From an uncultured Bifidobacterium sp. (GTDB lineage: Bacteria; Actinomycetota; Actinomycetes; Actinomycetales; Bifidobacteriaceae), in the NCBI GenBank assembly GCA_937874315.1, contig CALNAE010000358.1, positions 1 through 5,190 of the forward strand: 5,190 nt of DNA, in the 5' to 3' direction. Positions 1 through 5,190 of this stretch are shown in pieces (position 1 is the first letter of the stretch; each line of letters begins with the position of its first letter). The position numbers were made by a program, and so were the translations under genes. The notes beneath the pieces are model-generated. The model was not told where the DNA came from. It worked only from the letters and a program-made list of their open reading frames with translations, and made no database searches.

Positions 1-2636
1 GAGGCGTAGGCGGCCTTCGTCGACTGCAGCGCATCGCGTCGTGCGGCCTTGCTGCCGGCCACCGCCACCACATTGAGTTGAGGCGCGAACTTCGCGCATT
101 CGGCCGTCCAGTTGTAGACCAGCGATGCCGGACACACGATGAGATTAGGCCCATAGGCCCGCGACTGATCCCGCCGGGCGACCAGCAGGGACAGCAGCTG
201 AACGGTCTTACCCAACCCCATCTCATCGGCCAGGATCCCGCCGAAGCCCTTGTCGCACACCGTGGAAAGCCACCTGTAGCCTTCGGCCTGATATGGGCGG
301 AGAATCGAACTCAGTTGCCCGGGCAACTGATACCGATGCGGATCGATTACCCGCAGATCGTTGAGATACGCGGTGAAATCCGCAGACTTGTCCTCGTCCT
401 TGGCTTCGTGGTCGAGATAATAGGCCTCATAGGCGGGTACGGTGACGCCGCCCTCTCCCAGTTTGGCGGCCTTAATGCCCAGATCGTCGCCGACCTCGTT
501 CAATGCGCTGACGTCAACGGCGCGGGTGTCGACGAAGGTGCCGTCTCGCAAACGGTGGAATTTTCGACGCTTCCGGTAGCTTTCCAACAGCGCAGGCACG
601 TCCTTGGGATCGATCTCATCCGCGATGGGCGAGATTTCGACCAGCCCGGAACGCATGGCCAACCCGACTCGAATCGTCGGATGCCGCACGACGCTCAAGC
701 CGTCGAATGCCGGAGTGGCGAAGACCTCGCCCACATTCCGTAGGATCTTCAGACCTTCGGTGAGCAACCGATATATCGCATGGTCATCGCTTTCGGGAAT
801 GATGGCCAGATCACCTTGCGGCATCGGGAAATACTGACGGATCGCTTCCACGGCCAACCGCTCGACCGCCTTGTCCCGAGCGACACCATCAGTGACGCCA
901 CTGGGATCGACACCCTCGAAGACATGGAAACTGCGGTCGCCATAGCAGGCCCGCACATCGCAGGTCACGCCATTGACGGACCTATCCCGATCCAGGTAGA
1001 TTCTGATACGGCACTCCTCCCGGCGCAACGCCACGAATTCCTTGGGAAGACGTACCGACAATCCACGGTGATCGACATTGGCGGCATCATAGTGCTGCGG
1101 TCCCGTCGTCGATTCATCATCGGAGCGCCGCTCGGGGCGTTCAGCGGTCGCTTTCAATAACGGCAAGACGGTGCGTGAGAACGTCTCTATATCGTCCTGC
1201 GCCAGGAACAAGTCGCCATCCTGCCCACCACCGCACAGCGTTTGGGCCAATGCACGGTTGCGATAGAACGACGCGGAACACCGATAAATTGTCATGGCAC
1301 CATCGCCGTGATCGGACGAATCACGAACCATCACAAAGGAGCCCGAACGCCCCGACGCGTAATCCACGATGGCACGATCATGACGTATGACGAAGCCATC
1401 CGCGGGCGCACGCCCGTCACCGGACTTCGAATCGGCGGCGGCGCCGTCAGTTCGTCCATCATTCCGTCCGTCGTGGTCGGTGTCGTCGCCACGCGTGATC
1501 GCCAGCCCGAGATCGGGATCGCCCTCGATCACGGTGGCCTGCACATCGCCGCCGACCCATGGACCGCGCGGCTCGTATTGCATGGCGATCCCCGCACCGA
1601 CGTGGATGGCCAGCAGCTCCGTCGTCTCCTCTTCGGAAAGCGCCATGGTGCCCCGAGCGTATTCACGCCTCAGTCCGATGCGTTGACCGACCAATACGCT
1701 GTCGCGAATCCCCACGGCTCGGTCGAGCACGTCGATGATCCGCTGTCCGAAGGCGTCGAAGGCGTCCCTCGTATGCACGAAGGCGAGATGCTTGCCATAC
1801 TGCACGAATTCCTCAAGCTGCACGGCATGGGAGAAAGCGGCGATATCCTTCACACCGTATGACACCGATTGGCTCGGTACGAGGATACGTACGGCCAGCC
1901 CCCAGCCCTCGCTATTGTGACTGATGCCCACACGCAGGCTCACGCTGCCGATGGGCATGCGCCGCGACGCACCCACGCGCTCCGCGTCGTCTGTCGCATC
2001 CATGCCATTGGCCTCTTCTGACACTCCCGAAATATCCCTGAGCAGATCCAAATGACGCTGTTTGACCGAAATCTGCCGTTCGGTCGCCTTGGTCTGCATG
2101 TAGTTGCGCAACAGACGACTCGTCACTCCACGCCGACGACGTATCGACCCGTTCCCCCTGATATCGAACCGTTCCGGCGTCTTGTTGTATGCCATCACCA
2201 AACCGATGACATGCTTGCAGATACGGCCATATCGGCCGAACGCCGGACATGTGCAGAACGCGTCGTGCAGCTCGTCTGCCTCCTGATCGACGGTGACATG
2301 CACCTCATAGTCCTCGGCATAGCGGTCCGCGGCGTGTACATGCGCGGACAGCACCATGTCATCGCCGTGGCCGCCATTCTCCGTTTCCTCCCCCGAGGAA
2401 CAAACCAGCTGATGCATGCGTCCGCTTGCGGCAACTTGCCGAGCACGAATATAGGACGACCCCGCCAGCCGGCGCAGCGTGTGATCGGAAATCACCGATT
2501 GCTGCCCGTAGACGGCGCCTTCGTCCTCACCGAACCCATCATGATACGAGCCGAAACCGTCGCCATGCTGACGCTCGCCACCAGTACGAGACCCATAGAC
2601 CGATGCGTGCCAATCCAAACCCCTGCCGCCTTCCAT
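1..2636 (-). CDS. SWIM-domain SNF2-family helicase/ATPase, N-terminal 878 residues (C-terminus beyond left edge)
   Basis: This is a Swi2/Snf2-type ATPase, expected to be a cytoplasmic, DNA-stimulated translocase that remodels nucleoprotein; its substrate is unknown. The frame is open from the ATG at 2636 to the left edge. Visible domains in order are: a Gly/His/Tyr/Asp-rich leader (about residues 1-48); a SWIM zinc finger with C128-x-C130 and C140-K-H142 (CxCx9CxH); a long region resembling the bacterial SNF2-associated domain, with the telltale YRKRRKFHRLRDGTFVD at 687-703; then the start of the SNF2 motor with LRPYQ at 779-783, Walker A ADEMGLGKT (K810) and motif Ia LIVCPASLVYNW at 832-843. 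A D/G-rich low-complexity linker sits at about 384-414. Motifs II-VI (including the DEAH/DEAQ box) are outside the window. An in-frame TGA at 2651-2649 makes 2636 the first usable ATG. No good Shine-Dalgarno precedes it, so TTG at 2618 is an alternative start. The family call is firm; the biological role is not. Confidence 0.93.
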   Translation of the reverse strand, partial: MEGGRGLDWHASVYGSRTGGERQHGDGFGSYHDGFGEDEGAVYGQQSVISDHTLRRLAGSSYIRARQVAASGRMHQLVCSSGEETENGGHGDDMVLSAHVHAADRYAEDYEVHVTVDQEADELHDAFCTCPAFGRYGRICKHVIGLVMAYNKTPERFDIRGNGSIRRRRGVTSRLLRNYMQTKATERQISVKQRHLDLLRDISGVSEEANGMDATDDAERVGASRRMPIGSVSLRVGISHNSEGWGLAVRILVPSQSVSYGVKDIAAFSHAVQLEEFVQYGKHLAFVHTRDAFDAFGQRIIDVLDRAVGIRDSVLVGQRIGLRREYARGTMALSEEETTELLAIHVGAGIAMQYEPRGPWVGGDVQATVIEGDPDLGLAITRGDDTDHDGRNDGRTDGAAADSKSGDGRAPADGFVIRHDRAIVDYASGRSGSFVMVRDSSDHGDGAMTIYRCSASFYRNRALAQTLCGGGQDGDLFLAQDDIETFSRTVLPLLKATAERPERRSDDESTTGPQHYDAANVDHRGLSVRLPKEFVALRREECRIRIYLDRDRSVNGVTCDVRACYGDRSFHVFEGVDPSGVTDGVARDKAVERLAVEAIRQYFPMPQGDLAIIPESDDHAIYRLLTEGLKILRNVGEVFATPAFDGLSVVRHPTIRVGLAMRSGLVEISPIADEIDPKDVPALLESYRKRRKFHRLRDGTFVDTRAVDVSALNEVGDDLGIKAAKLGEGGVTVPAYEAYYLDHEAKDEDKSADFTAYLNDLRVIDPHRYQLPGQLSSILRPYQAEGYRWLSTVCDKGFGGILADEMGLGKTVQLLSLLVARRDQSRAYGPNLIVCPASLVYNWTAECAKFAPQLNVVAVAGSKAARRDALQSTKAAYA

Positions 2637-2762
2637 AGCGGAATCTACTCACATTCCTCTACCGACATTCCGTCGCCCGCACAAGCTTGACCCTGCGGCG
2701 CGAATATCGCGAAACAGACATCTCGACGGGAACGGGTTAATAACCGGATAATCGATAATAAT
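2637..2762. other. Intergenic gap between hydrolase and SNF2 gene, with two short inverted repeats
   Basis: These 126 bp separate two minus-strand genes. The half next to the hydrolase stop (about 2730-2762) is distinctly AT-richer than the surroundings. It holds GGTTA-A-TAACC (2735-2745) and a tandem GATAAT-C-GATAAT (2747-2759). A second inverted repeat, CGCGA-ATA-TCGCG, lies at 2699-2711. There is no GC stem followed by a T-run on the minus strand, so I see no convincing terminator and read-through from the hydrolase into the SNF2 gene is plausible. I could not settle on a -35/-10 pair for the SNF2 gene either: TATTAT beside the hydrolase stop is a good -10 by itself but lacks a matching -35. 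Confidence 0.45.
2651..2671 (-). repeat. Direct repeat GGAATGT, 14-bp period, just upstream of the SNF2 start
   Basis: Two identical 7-mers GGAATGT lie on the minus strand at 2671-2665 and 2657-2651. Their starts are 14 bp apart, and the second copy ends 14 nt before the ATG at 2636. The second copy, in the context AGAGGAATGT, is the only purine-rich stretch that could act as a ribosome binding site, but it is too far from the ATG for a normal one. A regulatory role is only a guess; a 7-bp repeat can arise by chance. Confidence 0.3.
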
Positions 2763-3413
2763 TTAGAGCTGCAGGAAGCGCTTGACGTCCGAGAATTCCT
2801 TCTCGCAGACATCATGGCGCATCCCCGGATACACATGGTCCTCCAGATCGGCGAACTGCTCGAGGGCACGCCGCATCAGATCCTGACGATCCTGATGAAT
2901 CTCACCGTCAAGATCTCCATAACCCAGGAACACCTTCGGCTTGGAATCGGTGACATCCTCCAAAACCATGGATTCCTCGACGGCCGATGCATCGGGGTCA
3001 TCGGTTTTGAGCGTGTCGTGGAAGGTCGGAGACAACAGCACCACGGTATCAAAGACCTCGGGATGTTCGGCAAACAACCGATAGGCAAGATAAGCGCCTT
3101 GCGAAAAACCGATCGGGATGATCTGCTTGTTATGCAACGCCGTCGAATCGAGCATATCCACGACCTCGTCCCCGATGGCAGAGCACTTGCCTTGAATCGT
3201 CTCGTCATCATCGTCCTTGCCATACCAGGCATTACCGCCCAGATACGGCCGATCGACCACACCCCGGAAGGAGATGAAATCGGCATCGGGGTCGATGGCC
3301 GCCATGATGCGGATCATCTCATACTCGTCGTTGCCATAGCCGTGGAACATCACATAGAGCTTGTCCTCGGGATCGTGAGCCGAATCGATGCTGGTAACCT
3401 TCGTGAATCTCAA
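2763..3413 (-). CDS. Alpha/beta-hydrolase, phospholipase/carboxylesterase-like serine esterase
   Basis: This is a complete 216-residue single-domain serine hydrolase, the normal size for the small phospholipase/carboxylesterase family. The visible catalytic apparatus is HGYGND at 24-29 (oxyanion-hole HGxG type), nucleophile elbow GFSQG with S104, acid most likely D169 in YGDLDGEI (D167 is the alternative), and H200 in GMRHD. Order and spacing fit a Ser-Asp-His triad. No signal peptide or membrane segment is seen, so it should be cytoplasmic. Known family members hydrolyse carboxylic esters or acyl-thioesters of small or lipid substrates; the substrate here cannot be read from the sequence. 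The start is TTG at 3413, chosen because AGGAGG lies 5 nt upstream and no in-frame ATG gives a complete fold. It lies upstream of the SNF2 gene on the same strand (126-bp gap) and diverges from msrAB. A dienelactone-hydrolase-like role is possible but less likely. Confidence 0.9.
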   Translation of the reverse strand: MRFTKVTSIDSAHDPEDKLYVMFHGYGNDEYEMIRIMAAIDPDADFISFRGVVDRPYLGGNAWYGKDDDDETIQGKCSAIGDEVVDMLDSTALHNKQIIPIGFSQGAYLAYRLFAEHPEVFDTVVLLSPTFHDTLKTDDPDASAVEESMVLEDVTDSKPKVFLGYGDLDGEIHQDRQDLMRRALEQFADLEDHVYPGMRHDVCEKEFSDVKRFLQL

Positions 3414-3418
3414 TACAT

Positions 3419-3424
3419 CCTCCT
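3419..3424 (-). promoter_or_regulatory. Shine-Dalgarno AGGAGG that fixes the TTG start of the hydrolase
   Basis: On the minus strand AGGAGG (3424-3419) is followed by the 5-nt spacer ATGTA and then TTG at 3413. The ATG inside this stretch (3418-3416) touches the Shine-Dalgarno with no spacer and would give only Met-Tyr-stop. The TTG is therefore the real initiation codon, even though an ATG lies closer to the ribosome-binding sequence. Confidence 0.85.
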
Positions 3425-3448
3425 GCAGCGAGCGGCGCCCGCGTCAAC

Positions 3449-3475
3449 ATCATACCGTCACATATATGCCGTCAC
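3449..3475 (-). promoter_or_regulatory. Possible promoter of the hydrolase gene
   Basis: The minus strand carries TATGAT at 3454-3449, matching the -10 consensus at five of six bases. A transcription start near 3442 would give a leader of about 28 nt containing the AGGAGG site, which is a sensible arrangement. The -35 is poor: the best candidate, GTGACG at 3475-3470, has a spacer of only 15 bp. That hexamer is also part of a direct repeat, so a regulator may assist at this site. Confidence 0.4.
3452..3475. repeat. Imperfect 10-bp direct repeat (14-bp period) over the hydrolase promoter
   Basis: On the plus strand ATACCGTCAC (3452-3461) and ATGCCGTCAC (3466-3475) match at nine of ten positions and start 14 bp apart. 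CCGGAT at 3476-3481 and 3490-3495 continues the same 14-bp spacing. The first copy overlaps the proposed -10 element of the hydrolase and the second overlaps the proposed -35. This is consistent with tandem regulator half-sites, but nothing identifies a regulator. Confidence 0.4.
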
Positions 3476-3514
3476 CCGGATCGTGGGTTCCGGATAGCTT
3501 TTGTTCCAGTCTTC

Positions 3515-3542
3515 CGACTGTAGCACCGCCACTTCACAGTCG
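3515..3542. repeat. 7-bp inverted repeat in the divergent intergenic region
   Basis: CGACTGT (3515-3521) and ACAGTCG (3536-3542) are perfect reverse complements separated by 14 bp, so the arm starts are 21 bp apart, about two helical turns on the same DNA face. A further CAGTC (3507-3511) forms a 5-bp hairpin with GACTG (3516-3520). The cluster lies between the two divergent promoters and could be a protein-binding site. No T-run follows, so it is not a terminator. Confidence 0.35.
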
Positions 3543-3647
3543 CCAAGTCATTCCCTCTCTTGCGCCATGCCATCCGCCCCTGATCCAGACGAATCGGTAC
3601 CTTTACAAGCGGGCGCGCGCACGCGTGTCCCCCACGAGCGAATTAGG

Positions 3648-3676
3648 TTGGCATCGGTGACGTTCAGTGTCATACT
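3648..3676 (+). promoter_or_regulatory. msrAB promoter, probably giving a leaderless mRNA
   Basis: TTGGCA (3648-3653, five of six to the -35 consensus) and CATACT (3671-3676, four of six to the -10) are separated by exactly 17 bp, and TGT at 3668-3670 supplies the TGn of an extended -10. A start about 7 nt downstream of the -10 falls at or next to 3683, the A of the msrAB ATG. No purine-rich Shine-Dalgarno lies between the -10 and the ATG. Together these point to a leaderless transcript, a mode common in actinobacteria. The element positions are seen; the transcription start is inferred. Confidence 0.65.
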
Positions 3677-3697
3677 CGCACTATGACATCTGAACGT
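3660..3697. promoter_or_regulatory. Operator-like inverted repeat spanning the msrAB -10 and start codon
   Basis: The left arm ACGTTCAG-TGTCAT (3660-3673) is the reverse complement of the right arm ATGACA-T-CTGAACGT (3683-3697), apart from one extra base (T3689). All 14 left-arm bases pair, with a 9-nt centre (3674-3682). The left arm overlaps the 3' end of the promoter spacer and the first three bases of the -10; the right arm begins with the ATG. If transcription begins at 3683 the left arm is not transcribed, so this would act as a DNA operator, probably repressing by blocking RNA polymerase. If an upstream start exists, the RNA would form a hairpin hiding the AUG. Confidence 0.55.
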
Positions 3698-4648
3698 ATT
3701 TCCCCCGCCGAAACCTCGAGCGCCTATCTCGCCGGCGGCTGTTTCTGGGGCATCGAACGATATTTCCAAGGCGTGGACGGCGTCGTAGGCACCCAGGTCG
3801 GGTATGCGCAGTCGTCGATACCGAACCCCACCTATGAGCAGGTATGCTCGGGGACGACGGATGCCGCGGAAAGCGTCAGAATCGACTTCGATCCGTCCAA
3901 GGTCTCGCTGCGCACGCTCGCGCTGCTCCTGCTTGATGTCATCGATCCATATAGCGTGGACCAGCAGGGCAACGACGTCGGGCGCCAATACCGCAGCGCG
4001 CTGTTCTTCCAGGACGATGCGCAACGCGCCGTCTATGCCGAAGCCGTGGAACAGCTCGCCGCACGCGATGGCCACACGCCGGCGGTCGCCGTCGAGGCGT
4101 TGCGCGACTTCTCACCGGCCGAACCCTATCATCAGGACTATCTTGAGAAGAATCCCGGTGGTTACTGCCATATACCCCTGGCAAAAATCGCGAACGTGGC
4201 CCTGCGTCAACGGGTCATCGACCGCGTCTGGGCGCTGACGCCGGAACAGTACGCAGTGACGCAGGAGGCTGCGACCGAACGACCCTTCGACAACGCCTAC
4301 GATGCGAATTTCGCCGCCGGCATCTACGTGGACATCGTGGACGGCACGCCGTTGTTCCTGTCGACGGATAAATACGATTCCGGCTGCGGTTGGCCGGCCT
4401 TCACGCGTCCCATCGACGCCGCGGTGGTCACCAGGCACCGCGACGTCTCGGTACCGGGCATGCCCCGTATCGAGGTGCGCACGGCGGGCAGCGGCATTCA
4501 TCTCGGTCACGTCTTCGACGACGGCCCCGCCGAAGCAGGCGGCGTACGGTTCTGTATGAATTCGGCCTCATTGCGTTTCGTGCCACGCGAACGGATGCAG
4601 GAGGAGGGCTACGGTGCCTATCTAGAGTCGCTGGATCAGGCCCAATAG
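3683..4648 (+). CDS. msrAB: Bifunctional peptide-methionine sulfoxide reductase MsrA-MsrB fusion
   Basis: This complete 321-residue cytoplasmic enzyme reduces both the S- and R-epimers of methionine sulfoxide in oxidised proteins, normally with thioredoxin as electron donor. MsrA covers about residues 13-170: GGCFWG with nucleophile C20, VCSGTTDAAE at 54-63 (the usual GHAE is DAAE here, so His is replaced by Ala), GRQYRSALFF at 100-109 and GGYCHI with C162 as likely resolving Cys. MsrB covers about 186-315: ERPFDN at 199-204, DSGCGWPAF with probable recycling C235, LGHVFDDGP at 274-282 and RFCMNSASLRF with catalytic C291. The two CxxC pairs that bind zinc in many MsrBs are absent (YVDIVDG and RTAGSG replace them), so this is the zinc-free form. 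There is no signal peptide and no N-terminal thioredoxin domain, unlike neisserial PilB. The ATG at 3683 is the only Met before the MsrA core. No Shine-Dalgarno is seen. Confidence 0.97.
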   Translation: MTSERISPAETSSAYLAGGCFWGIERYFQGVDGVVGTQVGYAQSSIPNPTYEQVCSGTTDAAESVRIDFDPSKVSLRTLALLLLDVIDPYSVDQQGNDVGRQYRSALFFQDDAQRAVYAEAVEQLAARDGHTPAVAVEALRDFSPAEPYHQDYLEKNPGGYCHIPLAKIANVALRQRVIDRVWALTPEQYAVTQEAATERPFDNAYDANFAAGIYVDIVDGTPLFLSTDKYDSGCGWPAFTRPIDAAVVTRHRDVSVPGMPRIEVRTAGSGIHLGHVFDDGPAEAGGVRFCMNSASLRFVPRERMQEEGYGAYLESLDQAQ

Positions 4649-4693
4649 GTCGGCCGACCCTGATTATGTCGTTTGCGGCACGTCGGTAGGCCG
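4635..4693. repeat. Palindromes in the msrAB / uvrA-like convergent gap; weak terminator candidate
   Basis: GGTCGGCCGACC at 4648-4659 is a perfect 12-bp palindrome that begins on the last base of the msrAB TAG. ATCAGG (4635-4640) and CCTGAT (4659-4664) flank it as 6-bp arms. CGGCCGACC (4651-4659) can also pair with GGTAGGCCG (4685-4693) with one mismatch. Any of these could fold in RNA and help end transcription between the converging genes, but neither strand has a proper T-run after a stem. The rest of the 96-bp gap (to 4744) shows nothing further. Confidence 0.35.
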
Positions 4694-4744
4694 CACAGGC
4701 ATTCGATCATCCGGCGGCGGTGTCTTCGTTGTCGTTCGGCGCGT

Positions 4745-5190
4745 TCAACGACGCAAATGTCGAGCCAGATATCGACCCGTGACGCTGTGGGGGTCATGCG
4801 CGAGCTCCTCCGGCGTACCGGCCGCGATGATCCGACCACCTTCGATGCCGCCACCCGGCCCCATGTCGATGACCTCGTCCGCATTGGCGATCATGTCGAG
4901 GTCGTGTTCGATGAACACCACCGTCGCGCCGTGGTCGATCAACCGCTGCAGCACCCCGATCAGCGTGCGTACATCAAGCGGATGCAGCCCCGTGGTCGGT
5001 TCGTCGAGCACGAACAGACTCGTACCTTGTCGACGGCCCAATTCGTTGGACAGCTTGAGCCGCTGCGCCTCGCCGCCGGAAAGCGAGGGCGTATCCTCAC
5101 CGAGCGTCACATAGCCCAACCCCAGATCATGCAAGGTCTGCAACGACCGAAACACACGACGCCTCACGGCCGGAGCCATCGTGTCGACGG
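4745..5190 (-). CDS. UvrA-family ABC ATPase, C-terminal fragment (N-terminus beyond right edge)
   Basis: The last 147 residues of a UvrA-type protein are present, ending at the TGA at 4745-4747; the start is outside the window. They form most of the second ABC ATPase domain: GLGYVTLGE, the ABC signature LSGGEAQR (5083-5060), Walker B with D-loop side LFVLDEPTTGLH (5017-4982), the switch-histidine motif IEHD (4912-4901), then the family tail DMGPGGGIEGG and TGRYL. UvrA dimers detect bulky DNA lesions and load UvrB in nucleotide excision repair. The wording TPSLSGGEAQR, GLHPLDV and IEHDLDMI resembles the UvrA-like paralogue group (UvrA2 or drug-resistance type) more than canonical UvrA, which usually reads GLH-x-x-D-I and IEHNLDVI. 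I therefore withhold the symbol uvrA. The zinc fingers and first ATPase domain needed to decide are not visible. It converges on msrAB. Confidence 0.93.
   Translation of the reverse strand, partial: VDTMAPAVRRRVFRSLQTLHDLGLGYVTLGEDTPSLSGGEAQRLKLSNELGRRQGTSLFVLDEPTTGLHPLDVRTLIGVLQRLIDHGATVVFIEHDLDMIANADEVIDMGPGGGIEGGRIIAAGTPEELAHDPHSVTGRYLARHLRR

Noticed and set aside
78..743. 221-residue open frame on the plus strand
   Set aside because: It is antisense to the SNF2 gene, which carries unmistakable motifs in the opposite frame. It has no recognisable domain; long antisense frames are expected in GC-rich coding DNA.
1..2636. SNF2 gene as part of an antiphage system such as DISARM
   Set aside because: No methyltransferase, phospholipase-D nuclease or other defence partner is adjacent. 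The neighbours are an esterase, MsrAB and a UvrA-like protein, and no mobile-element signs are present.
3410..3418. ATG at 3418 as a start for the hydrolase
   Set aside because: It is out of frame and stops after Met-Tyr.
2814..3497. 227-residue plus-strand frame, longer than the hydrolase it opposes
   Set aside because: The minus-strand hydrolase has a full Ser-Asp-His triad and a perfect Shine-Dalgarno, whereas this frame has no domain or ribosome binding site and runs into the divergent promoter region.
3548..4075. 175-residue minus-strand frame opposite msrAB
   Set aside because: It lies antisense to the conserved MsrA domain and across the msrAB promoter, and shows no family features.
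4112..4510. 132-residue minus-strand frame opposite msrAB
   Set aside because: It is a shadow of the MsrA-MsrB junction and MsrB core, with no independent evidence.
4648..4744. Bidirectional intrinsic terminator between msrAB and the UvrA-like gene
   Set aside because: Palindromes exist, but no strand has a strong GC stem followed by a T-run, so I list them only as repeats with low confidence.
1..5190. tRNA, rRNA, CRISPR array, insertion sequence or riboswitch
   Set aside because: No cloverleaf, spaced direct-repeat array, transposase frame, terminal inverted repeats or known leader structure was found on reading both strands.

Overview
The window looks like ordinary chromosome from a GC-rich Gram-positive bacterium, most likely an actinobacterium of the Bifidobacterium type. 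The grounds are strong G/C preference at third codon positions, a TTG start behind a perfect Shine-Dalgarno sequence, a probably leaderless mRNA, and the style of the SNF2, MsrAB and UvrA-like proteins. The genus is an inference; no rRNA or other decisive marker is present.

Layout. Positions 1-2636 (minus) hold the N-terminal 878 residues of a large SWIM-domain SNF2 helicase whose C-terminal motor half lies beyond the left edge. A 126-bp AT-richer gap follows, then a complete small alpha/beta-hydrolase (2763-3413, minus) in the same direction, so the two may be co-transcribed. A 269-bp divergent intergenic region (3414-3682) separates it from a complete bifunctional methionine sulfoxide reductase MsrA-MsrB fusion (3683-4648, plus). 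A 96-bp convergent gap then leads to the C-terminal 147 residues of a UvrA-family ATPase (4745-5190, minus, cut by the right edge).

How the genes relate. MsrAB repairs both epimers of methionine sulfoxide in oxidised proteins. The UvrA-like protein and the SNF2 ATPase belong to families that act on DNA or nucleoprotein. The hydrolase is an uncharacterised carboxylesterase-type enzyme. A loose stress or maintenance theme is possible, but the gene orientations do not bind them into one operon, and I see no mobile element, CRISPR array, RNA gene or defence cassette.

The most interesting signal is regulatory. The msrAB promoter (TTGGCA, 17-bp spacer, extended TGT-CATACT) places the transcription start on or next to the A of ATG, suggesting a leaderless transcript. 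A 14-bp-arm inverted repeat with a single bulge (3660-3673 / 3683-3697) covers the -10 element and the start codon, like an operator. Other small repeats lie in the same divergent region and upstream of the SNF2 gene.
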